Below, in pieces: positions 22,439-29,963 of a DNA stretch of 64,000 bases. Every line of letters starts with the position of its first letter. Position 1 is the stretch's first letter. A program made the translations under genes and the position numbers. The notes under the pieces were generated by a model that was given only the letters and a program-made list of their open reading frames with translations, had not been told where the DNA came from and searched no databases. The stretch comes from Prevotella pectinovora (GTDB lineage: Bacteria; Bacteroidota; Bacteroidia; Bacteroidales; Bacteroidaceae), in the NCBI RefSeq assembly GCF_000834015.1, contig NZ_JXQI01000062.1:1-64000 (forward strand), in the 5' to 3' direction.

Positions 22439-24073
22439 ATGAGAAAACTGTTTTTATCATTACTGTTATGTACAGGCGTGATCAACGCTCTGGCCTGCAC
22501 CAACTTCATAGTGGGAAAGAAGGCAAGTGCCGACGGTTCGGTGATGTGTACCTATAGCGCCGACGACTACGGCATGTTCCTGGGACTATGCCATTACCCC
22601 GCCGGCAAACACGCCAAAGGGGAGATGCTGCAAATCTACGACTGGGATACAAAGGAATATCACGGACAGATACCACAGGCGGCAGAGACCTACAATGTGA
22701 TAGGAAACATCAACGAATATCAGGTGACTATCGGAGAAACCACTTTCGGAGGAAGAGAAGAAATGGTGGACACGACGGGAATCCTTGATTACGGTTCGCT
22801 GATCTATATCGCGCTGCAGCGCTCCAAAACAGCCCGCGAGGCTATATCCGTGATGACCAGACTCGTGGAAACCTACGGCTTCTGCTCTGAGGGAGAGACA
22901 TTCACAATCTGTGACCCAAACGAGGCGTGGATAATGGAAATGATGGGCAAGGGACCCGGCAGCAAGGGAGTAGTATGGGTGGCAGTGCGCATTCCTGACG
23001 ATGCCATCTGCGCTCACGCAAACCAGAGCCGCATACGCACATTTGACCAGAAGGACAAGAAGAATGTGATGTTCTCCAAAGACTGCATAAAGTTTGCAAG
23101 AAGCAAAGGATGGTTCACAGGAAAGGACAAGGACTTCAGCTTCTGTGACGTTTACGCAGCGCCAACCTTCAGCGGTAGAAGAGCATGCGAGGCAAGAGTG
23201 TGGAGCTTCTTCAACCGCTTTGGCGACATGGACAAATATCTGCCCTATGTAGAGGGAAAAGTGAAAGACGCCGAACCGATGCCTTTATGGATCGTGCCAA
23301 ACAAGAAGGTTTCACTGCAAGACCTTGAGGCAAGCATGCGCGACCACTACGAGGGCACACCGTTCGACCTGGGAAATGACTTGGGACAGGGTGTATGGGA
23401 AATGCCATACCGTCCGACACCGCTTTCATTCAAGGTAGATGGAAAGGCATATTTCAATGAGCGTCCGGTCTCTACACAGCAGACGGCATTCTCTTACGTG
23501 TCGCAGATGAGATCATGGCTGCCACGCCAGATAGGAGGAGTGTTGTGGTTTGGAAACGATGACGGCAATATGGTAGCATATACACCGATATACTGTGGAA
23601 ACACAGTGCAGCCGGAGTGCTACAACACGCCGGGAGCCGACGCTGTGACATTCAGCGACAAAAACGCATTCTGGGTGTGCAACTGGGTCAGTAACATGGT
23701 TTATCCTCGCTACTCGCAGATGTTCCCGTCGCTCAAGGAGGTGAGAGACTCGCTCGACAACTCTTATATCGCAAACCAGGGCGAGATAGAGAAACAGGCA
23801 CTCAAGCTCTATGGCGAGAGTGAGCAGAAGGCAGTAGACTATCTCACGGACTACAGCAACACCCAGGCGCAGCAGATGCTTGCAAGATGGAAGGAACTGG
23901 CAATTTACCTCATCGTGAAGTATAATGACATGGCTGTGAAACCTACCAAGGACGGCAAGTTCCTGAGGACCAAGACCGGCAATGGAGCAACCGTGAAGCG
24001 TACAGGTTTCCCAGAGAAGGTGGCTCGCGCATTGGTGAAGCAGACGGGCGACAGATTCGCATCGCCAGAGTAA
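22439..24073 (+). CDS. C69-family secreted dipeptidase
   Basis: 544 residues. A signal peptide or propeptide of 19 residues ends at LA, leaving Cys20 in ACTNFIVGKKASADGS as the N-terminal nucleophile, as expected for Ntn-hydrolases of peptidase family C69 (PepD-like). Other family features: YTYSADDYG-type region near 37-45, EGETFTICDPNEAWIMEM and GPGSKGVVWVAVRIPD. Likely a periplasmic or surface dipeptidase used in amino acid nutrition, which suits asaccharolytic or peptide-using Prevotella. A hairpin terminator follows at 24126-24165. Confidence 0.88.
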   Translation: MRKLFLSLLLCTGVINALACTNFIVGKKASADGSVMCTYSADDYGMFLGLCHYPAGKHAKGEMLQIYDWDTKEYHGQIPQAAETYNVIGNINEYQVTIGETTFGGREEMVDTTGILDYGSLIYIALQRSKTAREAISVMTRLVETYGFCSEGETFTICDPNEAWIMEMMGKGPGSKGVVWVAVRIPDDAICAHANQSRIRTFDQKDKKNVMFSKDCIKFARSKGWFTGKDKDFSFCDVYAAPTFSGRRACEARVWSFFNRFGDMDKYLPYVEGKVKDAEPMPLWIVPNKKVSLQDLEASMRDHYEGTPFDLGNDLGQGVWEMPYRPTPLSFKVDGKAYFNERPVSTQQTAFSYVSQMRSWLPRQIGGVLWFGNDDGNMVAYTPIYCGNTVQPECYNTPGADAVTFSDKNAFWVCNWVSNMVYPRYSQMFPSLKEVRDSLDNSYIANQGEIEKQALKLYGESEQKAVDYLTDYSNTQAQQMLARWKELAIYLIVKYNDMAVKPTKDGKFLRTKTGNGATVKRTGFPEKVARALVKQTGDRFASPE

Positions 24074-24125
24074 TCCACATGCAGCAGAACGCACATAATA
24101 AAGGCTAATATCGTCAATAATGATA

Positions 24126-24165
24126 AAGTCCCTGTCGGCGGAATTATTTCTGCAGGCAGGGACTT
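24126..24165. terminator. Hairpin between convergent genes
   Basis: AAGTCCCTG (24126-24134) pairs with CAGGGACTT (24157-24165), followed by a T-rich stretch on the plus strand. It lies between the convergent dipeptidase and DAHP synthase genes. Confidence 0.6.
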
Positions 24166-24170
24166 GTCTT

Positions 24171-24323
24171 TTCCTTGTTTACTGGTCTCACTCGTATTCA
24201 CTCGTCCAACTCGTATATATTATCTTACTCGTCTATTTGTTAAATCGTAAATTTGTATATTATCTTACTTGTCAGTCGGTTTATTTGTTTTCTAACTCGT
24301 CAACCAGTCTACTTGTTTATCAC
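24171..24323. repeat. Degenerate ACTCGTC-type repeat tract
   Basis: Loose iterations of ACTCGT/ACTTGT (CACTCGTATTCACTCGTCC, TTACTCGTCTATTTG, TTACTTGTCAGTCGG, CTAACTCGTCAACCAG). The same words occur in reverse orientation at 40090-40163 and as single copies in several other gaps. The tract runs into the last codons of the DAHP synthase gene. Confidence 0.5.
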
Positions 24324-25373
24324 CTCCATCTGTTGTCTCACCGACTCTTCGTGGATGGCTTCGAAGATTTCCTTCACGAATTCCGGCGACATGCCGAATA
24401 GCGCACCTTGCGCCCCTCGCTTGTCAAGAATCTCGTTGTAGCGGGAGGCCTGCAACACGGTCATATTGTGCTCCTTCTTGTATTGGCCGATGTCGCGGCA
24501 AATGCGCATGCGCTTGGCAAGGACTTCCATGATGGTGTTGTCGAGTTCGTCAATCTGCTTGCGCATTTCGTTTATCACCTCCGTAGTCACAGACTTGTCG
24601 CGTATGACGAGCAGACTGAGGATATTGTCGAGCATGTCGGGAGTGATTTGCTGTTTTGCGTCGCTCCATGCCTTCTCAGGGTCGCAGTGGCTCTCGATGA
24701 TAAGTCCGTCCATGCCCAAGTCCATTGCCTGCTGGCACAGGGGCGCTATGAGTTCACGTCTGCCGCCGATGTGGCTCGGGTCGCAGATTATGGGCAGGTC
24801 GGGGATGCGGCGGTGCAGCTCGATGGGAATCTGCCACATGGGCAGGTTTCTGTACAGTTTCTTGTCGAAGCTCGAGAAGCCTCTGTGAATGGCTGCAATC
24901 CTCTTCAGACCTGCCTGGTTGATACGTTCCATGGCACCTATCCATAGTTCAAGGTCGGGGTTTACAGGGTTTTTCACGAGCACCGGAATGTCTGTTCCCC
25001 TCAGGCTGTCGGCAAGCGCCTGCATGGCGAAGGGGTTGGCTGTGGTGCGTGCTCCTATCCAGAGCAGGTCGATGCCATATTTCAGAGCCAGTTCCACATG
25101 CTCCGGCGTTGCCACTTCGGTGGTGATGAGCATGCCTGTCTTTTCTTTGGCTCTCTTCAGCCATGGCAGAGCCTTCTCGCCGTTTCCTTCGAAGCCTCCG
25201 GGCTTGGTGCGCGGTTTCCACACGCCAGCCCTGAAGATGTGGCAGCCTTTGGCGGCAAGCTGTGTGGCTGTCGTCATGACTTGTTCTTCGGTTTCAGCCG
25301 AGCATGGGCCGGCTATTACGAATGGTCTTCCGCCGTCGCAAGGCAGGGCTAATGGTTGCAGTTCTAATTCCAT
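24309..25373 (-). CDS. DAHP synthase-chorismate mutase fusion
   Basis: 354 residues. Residues about 1-260 are a KDO8P-synthase-type DAHP synthase (FVIAGPCSAE, HIFRAGVWKPRTKPGGFEG, LLWIGARTTANPF, VLVKNPVNPD, ICDPSHIGG). Residues about 265-350 are an AroQ chorismate mutase (MRKQIDELDNTIMEVLAKRM, IGQYKKEHN). In the related fusions the mutase domain binds prephenate or chorismate and feeds back on the first step. It catalyses entry to the shikimate pathway and formation of prephenate. aroE and aroB elsewhere in the window belong to the same pathway. The frame starts at the Met of MELELQPL. Confidence 0.93.
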   Translation of the reverse strand: MELELQPLALPCDGGRPFVIAGPCSAETEEQVMTTATQLAAKGCHIFRAGVWKPRTKPGGFEGNGEKALPWLKRAKEKTGMLITTEVATPEHVELALKYGIDLLWIGARTTANPFAMQALADSLRGTDIPVLVKNPVNPDLELWIGAMERINQAGLKRIAAIHRGFSSFDKKLYRNLPMWQIPIELHRRIPDLPIICDPSHIGGRRELIAPLCQQAMDLGMDGLIIESHCDPEKAWSDAKQQITPDMLDNILSLLVIRDKSVTTEVINEMRKQIDELDNTIMEVLAKRMRICRDIGQYKKEHNMTVLQASRYNEILDKRGAQGALFGMSPEFVKEIFEAIHEESVRQQMEVINK

Positions 25374-25460
25374 TGGAGGTCTGTTGTTTTTTTCTACCCC
25401 ATGTGGTCGTCTGACAGTAAATGTCGTGTTTCATGACTTTCTGACGATCGGGGTTAAAAA

Positions 25461-25491
25461 TCCCCGCTTCCTTATTGTTTTGAAGCGGGGA
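25461..25491 (-). terminator. Rho-independent terminator
   Basis: TCCCCGCTTC and GAAGCGGGGA form a perfect 10-bp stem with an 11-nt loop. On the minus strand it is followed by TTTTT, so it ends the epimerase-like gene (25545-26636) before the DAHP synthase gene. Confidence 0.8.
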
Positions 25492-25544
25492 CTTGTACTT
25501 GTTTATATATTCTTTCTTCCTTATTTAAGGACTTTTCTTGAGGC

Positions 25545-26636
25545 TTACAGTTTTGCCTCCTGCAGTATGTGTACGATGCGCTCCGAAGTCCTGCCGTCCC
25601 AACGGTCGGGCAGCGATGATTTTTTCCATCGTCCTTCCTCGATGTCTGTAACGCATTCTGCAAGTTTCTCAGCGTCTTCTCCCACGAGTATATTGCTTCC
25701 CACCTTCACGGTCTCTATGTGTTCTGTGTAGTTGTTCAGCGTTACGCATGGCACATTGTTGAATGTTGCCTCTTCAGCCACGTTTCCTGAGTCGGTCACT
25801 ATTCCCTTGGCGTGAGCCGTGAGGTAGCCGAATTTCAGATAGGGCAGTGGGTCGATGATGTGGATGTTGTGCATTCCGTCAGCCAGTCTCTCCACTGTCT
25901 CCTTGGCTTTGTTTCTCAGTGCGGCTATTATGGGAGTGTTTTTCGCAGCTTTGCTCATAGACAGAAGCATGGCCTTGAGGTTTTCTTCTTTTTCTATCAG
26001 CGCCTTGCGGTTTAGCGTGAATACTATGTATTCTCCTTCCTTTATGCAGAGCTGGTCGAAGACGTGAGGCCTTGAGAGCCTTTTGTGGTTGAATCTGAGA
26101 GTGTCTATCAGTATGTTTCCCACTTCGTATACGTGTGACAGTTCCGCTCCCTCTCTGTTTACGATGGAGTTGCTGCCGATGCCAGCCGTGAAGAGGAAGT
26201 CAGAGAGCCCGTCGATGACGAGTCTGTTTATCTCCTTTGGCATCTTTATGTCGAAGGAGCGTGTTCCTGCCACGAGGTGTGCCAGTGCGATGCCGTGTTT
26301 CTTTGTCACTATCGCTGCCGCCATTGTCGATGCGAGGTCGTCTACCACTATCACCACGTCCGTCTTGTTTTCGGTGAGATATCTGTCGAATTCTGACATC
26401 ACCCTTCCTGTCAGTTCGTTCAGGTTCTGGCAGTCAACACCCAGATATACATCGGGTCTTTTTATCATCATGTCGCTGAAGAGTGAGTCTTCTAGCGTAG
26501 GGTCGTTTTCACTCCCGGCATATATCAGTGAACTGTCGATGTCCTGTCCTGCGTTTTTTGCCTTTTCAATGGCGTGGATGAGCGGTGCCACCTTCATGAA
26601 GTTTGGTCTTGCTCCAACGGTTATGCAAATTTTCAT
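25545..26636 (-). CDS. UDP-GlcNAc 2-epimerase-like protein, altered site
   Basis: 363 residues with the overall WecB fold: VGARPNFMKVAPLIHA at the N-terminus, a VVIVVDDLASTMAAA segment, KEINRLVIDGLSDF, VYEVGNILIDTL and IVTDSGNVAEEATFNNVPCVTL. Against E. coli WecB as I remember it, several key positions differ. HVEAGLR is HLVAGTR (catalytic Glu lost), TGHRRE is TLNRKA (His lost), and TTERPE is YTEHIE. The Asp of the GDT motif and the TDSG loop are kept. It may use another nucleotide sugar, act by a different mechanism, or be a non-catalytic paralogue. No other nucleotide-sugar gene is nearby. A terminator follows. Confidence 0.8.
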   Translation of the reverse strand: MKICITVGARPNFMKVAPLIHAIEKAKNAGQDIDSSLIYAGSENDPTLEDSLFSDMMIKRPDVYLGVDCQNLNELTGRVMSEFDRYLTENKTDVVIVVDDLASTMAAAIVTKKHGIALAHLVAGTRSFDIKMPKEINRLVIDGLSDFLFTAGIGSNSIVNREGAELSHVYEVGNILIDTLRFNHKRLSRPHVFDQLCIKEGEYIVFTLNRKALIEKEENLKAMLLSMSKAAKNTPIIAALRNKAKETVERLADGMHNIHIIDPLPYLKFGYLTAHAKGIVTDSGNVAEEATFNNVPCVTLNNYTEHIETVKVGSNILVGEDAEKLAECVTDIEEGRWKKSSLPDRWDGRTSERIVHILQEAKL

Positions 26637-26763
26637 TTCTTCTTGTCGATTGTCTTTTTTTATTTATGTGTGTTATTGTATTGCCTCTAACTGTTAGTTT
26701 TGCTTATGCTCAGTTGTCTGGCTTTGCTGTGTTTCTGCGTGTGGGCGTTGTTTATGCCTCTGC

Positions 26764-26803
26764 CAGTGGGCTTTGCTTATTCTCAGTGGGCTTTGCTTAT
26801 TCT
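26764..26803. repeat. Tandem 20-bp duplication at SPFH stop
   Basis: CAGTGGGCTTTGCTTATTCT occurs twice without a gap (26764-26783, 26784-26803), and degenerate relatives precede it from about 26690. The second copy contains the stop codon of the SPFH gene (26797-26799). Confidence 0.8.
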
Positions 26804-27750
26804 GATTTGAACAAGTCTTTTATTCCTCCGATGCTTCCCAGCAGGTTTGTGGCTTCATACGGCAGGTAAACGGTCTTTGTCTTGTCTCCTGCAGCAAGTT
26901 CCTGCATCATCTGTATGTATTTCTGCGCGAGCAGATAGTTTGCCGGATTGGTGCTCTTTCCCACTGCCTCGGTTATCTTTTCTATTGCCACAGCCTCGGC
27001 TTCGGCTTTTCTTATCTTTGCCTGTGCCTCACCTTCGGCGTTGAGTATTGCCATCTGCTTGTCGGCTTCAGCCTTGTTGATGATGGCGGTCTTTTCTCCT
27101 TCCGACTTCAGGATTGCCGCTGCTTTCTGTCCCTCGCTAGTGAGGATTGTGGCACGCTTGTTTCTTTCTGCCTGCATCTGCTTCTCCATTGCCTGCAGCA
27201 CGCTCTCCGGAGGTGTGATGTCTTGCAGCTCCACTCTGTTCACCTTTATTCCCCATTTGTTGGTCGCGTCGTCTAGTACGGCGCGCAGCTTTGTGTTTAT
27301 GGTGTCTCTGGATGTGAGCGTCTGGTCGAGTTCCAGTTCTCCGATGATGTTTCTCAGCGTTGTCTGCGTGAGTTTCTCTATAGCGTTCGGCAGGTTGCTG
27401 ATTTCGTATACTGCCTTGAACGGGTCAACAATCTGGAAGTATAGTAGTGCGTTGATCTGCGTCTGCACGTTGTCTTTGGTTATCACGTTCTGCTTGTCGA
27501 AGTCGTACACCTGCTCTCTGAGGTCGATAGATGTGGCATACATGTATCTTCCTCTGCTCATGGTGATGATGGGTTTTGCCCTGTCGATGAACGGTATGAT
27601 GATGTTTATGCCAGGCTTCAGCGTAGCGTAGTATCTTCCGAGTCTCTCTATGATTTTCGTTTCCGACTGTGGTATTATCACCAGGCTCTTCTTCACTAAT
27701 ATCAGTGCGCAAATCACTATTGCCACCAACACGTATAATCCGATGTTCAT
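26797..27750 (-). CDS. SPFH/band 7 membrane protein (paraslipin type)
   Basis: 317 residues. An N-terminal membrane anchor (about 5-25) is followed by the SPFH domain (IIPQSETKIIERLGRYYATLKPGINIIIPFID, split here only by reading; VELQDITPPESVLQAMEKQM is diagnostic) and a coiled coil rich in Ala, Glu and Lys (about 185-260). It closely resembles stomatin/paraslipin proteins such as E. coli QmcA. These form large membrane-associated rings that organise microdomains or control FtsH-type proteases. It starts 21 bp after nfeD, and this pairing is a well-known conserved operon. Confidence 0.9.
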   Translation of the reverse strand: MNIGLYVLVAIVICALILVKKSLVIIPQSETKIIERLGRYYATLKPGINIIIPFIDRAKPIITMSRGRYMYATSIDLREQVYDFDKQNVITKDNVQTQINALLYFQIVDPFKAVYEISNLPNAIEKLTQTTLRNIIGELELDQTLTSRDTINTKLRAVLDDATNKWGIKVNRVELQDITPPESVLQAMEKQMQAERNKRATILTSEGQKAAAILKSEGEKTAIINKAEADKQMAILNAEGEAQAKIRKAEAEAVAIEKITEAVGKSTNPANYLLAQKYIQMMQELAAGDKTKTVYLPYEATNLLGSIGGIKDLFKSE

Positions 27751-27771
27751 GATTGAGTATGTTTTATAGGT

Positions 27772-28224
27772 TTAACATTCTTTTTCCACAGTCAGTATTA
27801 TGCTGTCCCTGTCTTTCACTATCACGTTCTGGCCCTCTTCGATGCAGCTTCCGTCTGCGGCTTGAGCCTTCCAGTCGTCACCGTCGAGTGCCACTCTGCC
27901 GAATCCGTTTTCCACTATTGTCTGGCTCACCCTTGCCTTTCTTCCGATGAGTGCGTCGGCATTGCTCCGTCTCAGGGATTCTCTGGGATGCAGCTTCTTC
28001 ATCAACGTGGGGCGTATGAAAAACAGGCTGAGCACCGATGCCGCTGCAAACACAGCCAGTCCGGCATAGAACGGCAGTCCGAATGCTGACAATACCGCAG
28101 AGCAGATCGCTCCGATGGCGAAACACATAATGAAGAAGTCACCGTTGGTGAGTTCCAGAATCAGGCAAACGATACATACCAGTGCCCACATTTGCCAAAG
28201 GTGTTGTGCAAAATAGTCTATCAT
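27772..28224 (-). CDS. NfeD-family membrane protein
   Basis: 150 residues. Hydrophobic helices at about 10-25, 28-45 and 48-72 are followed by a soluble OB-fold-like domain (about 90-150; RKARVSQTIVENGFGRVALD, GDDWKAQAADGS, GQNVIVKDRDSIILTVE). This is the short NfeD1b type, without the ClpP-like protease part. Partner of the SPFH protein encoded 21 bp downstream. A good promoter lies upstream at 28376-28407. Confidence 0.9.
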   Translation of the reverse strand: MIDYFAQHLWQMWALVCIVCLILELTNGDFFIMCFAIGAICSAVLSAFGLPFYAGLAVFAAASVLSLFFIRPTLMKKLHPRESLRRSNADALIGRKARVSQTIVENGFGRVALDGDDWKAQAADGSCIEEGQNVIVKDRDSIILTVEKEC

Positions 28225-28375
28225 ATTATTTAAGTTAACGATTTATAAGCTTTCTGCCCTCCCCAAGGGGAGACGCAGGCTACTCTTTCTGTTGTTTTGT
28301 TGGCAGCCTTTCTGTCTTGAAGTCAGCTGCTTCATAAGTCATTGATAAGCCGCATGTCTGCTTGGGCTTACGCTT

Positions 28376-28407
28376 ACAAATTTACGTATTATTTACTTAA
28401 CTTGCAA
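28376..28407 (-). promoter_or_regulatory. Promoter of the nfeD-SPFH operon
   Basis: Minus-strand TTG (28405-28407), 20 bp, TAAATTTGT (28376-28384). The remaining 28225-28555 gap contains no gene; it has small hairpins such as GAAGTCAGCTGCTTC near 28318 and GCTATTATAGC near 28470. Confidence 0.6.
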
Positions 28408-28555
28408 CAAGTGGGTGTCAAAAAAGCCACATTGGCATGAATTATTTTCCAAATTGCTCTTTTTACGCTATTATAGCATGACGATTGTCCACATTTTCGC
28501 TGGCATTCATAATTCTCCCGAGCAGGAATTACAGTTCTTTTTTGTTGTACTTTCG

Positions 28556-29908
28556 TCATTCAGCGAGAAACAAGTTCCTCTTCGGGAATTTCGAACTGTA
28601 TTCTTTTCTCAGTTTCTCGAATAGTCTCATGGTGTCTTTCGAGAATCCATGTCCCTTCCACGTGCTCGTGTTGGTGATGAGAATCCAGCATTCCGTGTCA
28701 GGGTATCTTAGGATAATGGCGCTTGTACCCGATAGCGAGCCTGTCCTTATCCATGGGCCGTTGGCTGGTGTGAAGTTCCATCCGATGGAGAAGTCGTAGT
28801 CAGGCATTTCACGTGTCATGAATTCTATTGCCCCTTTGCTCAGAATGTCTTTAGCTCCGGGCACGAGGTCTATCGCCGCCACGAACCGGCTCAGTTCAGC
28901 TGCCGAACCACACCATGCTCCTGCGCCTTGCAGCCGTGGAATGTCGTTCTCGCCGTAGCATTTCTCCACCATTCTTCCGCTGTTGTTGTATTCCAGCACA
29001 GGTTCCGATCCTTTGTGCATGTAGTATTTAACTTCGTTGCTCCTCCTGTCTTTTGGGTAGTTGCCGGCGATATGGAAGTCGAAGCATCCTGCGGGTCTGA
29101 ATATGCTGTCGGTCATAAACTGCTCGTAGCTCATCCGCGTCTTCTTCTCTATTATCATCGAGAGCAGTGTGTAGCCCACGTTGGAATATCTTTTTGCCGT
29201 GCCCGGTGTGAAGCCTAACCTCCGCTTTAGCAGAATCTTCATAAGCGTCTTGTTGTCAGGAGCTTCCGTGAGTCTGTTCTGCATCATTATATAGCGTGTT
29301 GAGAACATGGGGTCGCCGGCTCCTGTTGTGAATCCGGCTTTGTGGCGGAGCAGCTGTTCCACTGTTATGTCGAAGTATCTCGGGTCCTTTATCACGTTTG
29401 TGAAAGCCGTGTCGTTGAGTATTCCTTTTGCTCCGAACACGTGTTCAGAGAGTTTTATCTTCTTGTCGTCGACAAGTTTCATTATTCCCACTGCCGTCAG
29501 CAACTTAGACACCGACGCCAGCCTCATGATGTTCGACGGCTGCATTTCCTGTCCTGCCTCTTTGTCCGCCCATCCGAAGCCTTTGGCATAGAGTAGCGAG
29601 TCGCCCCTGGATACTGCTATCTGTGCGCCGTTCAGTTCCCATCTCTCGAAATACCTCTTTAGTTCATTCTCCATTCCCTCCAGTGCCGGGGCGTCCGACA
29701 TGCAGTTTGTCAGCGTGTCGTTGAGGTGTGTCTGTGGTATTTCTTCCTTTTCGGGCTCTTGGTGAGAACAGCTACTGCAGTCGGTAATCGATAGTGTTAT
29801 AGCGGAACATATTCCTATGAATCCGGCTACGAGCATTGCCACTCTCTTCTTTCTGTATCTCACTTTTTTCTTTTTCCTCTTTCCGTTGTGATAATATGTA
29901 TTTGTCAT
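28556..29908 (-). CDS. Beta-lactamase-fold serine hydrolase
   Basis: 450 residues. A basic N-terminus (KRKKKKVRYRKKR) and a hydrophobic segment (about 23-43) make a signal anchor, so the enzyme should face the periplasm. The class C beta-lactamase/esterase fold is shown by Ser132-Val-Ser-Lys135 (LASVSKLLTAVG), YSNVGY (YxN motif) and a C-terminal RTGSLSGTSA. Such proteins include D-aminopeptidases, esterases and penicillin-binding relatives. A true beta-lactamase role is not supported. It is the last gene of a leftward run with pcrA 55 bp upstream; mtgA in the same run hints at a cell wall link. Confidence 0.82.
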   Translation of the reverse strand: MTNTYYHNGKRKKKKVRYRKKRVAMLVAGFIGICSAITLSITDCSSCSHQEPEKEEIPQTHLNDTLTNCMSDAPALEGMENELKRYFERWELNGAQIAVSRGDSLLYAKGFGWADKEAGQEMQPSNIMRLASVSKLLTAVGIMKLVDDKKIKLSEHVFGAKGILNDTAFTNVIKDPRYFDITVEQLLRHKAGFTTGAGDPMFSTRYIMMQNRLTEAPDNKTLMKILLKRRLGFTPGTAKRYSNVGYTLLSMIIEKKTRMSYEQFMTDSIFRPAGCFDFHIAGNYPKDRRSNEVKYYMHKGSEPVLEYNNSGRMVEKCYGENDIPRLQGAGAWCGSAAELSRFVAAIDLVPGAKDILSKGAIEFMTREMPDYDFSIGWNFTPANGPWIRTGSLSGTSAIILRYPDTECWILITNTSTWKGHGFSKDTMRLFEKLRKEYSSKFPKRNLFLAE

Positions 29909-29963
29909 TTCTGATTCTGGTTGTTTGCGACTGTTTATCAGGTATTATGCTGGAGTAGTTTTC

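Noticed and set aside
28556-29908. Antibiotic-resistance beta-lactamase
   Set aside because: The SxxK and YxN motifs define the general fold, but the protein is long, membrane-anchored and lacks the sequence features of AmpC enzymes. It is better called a serine hydrolase.
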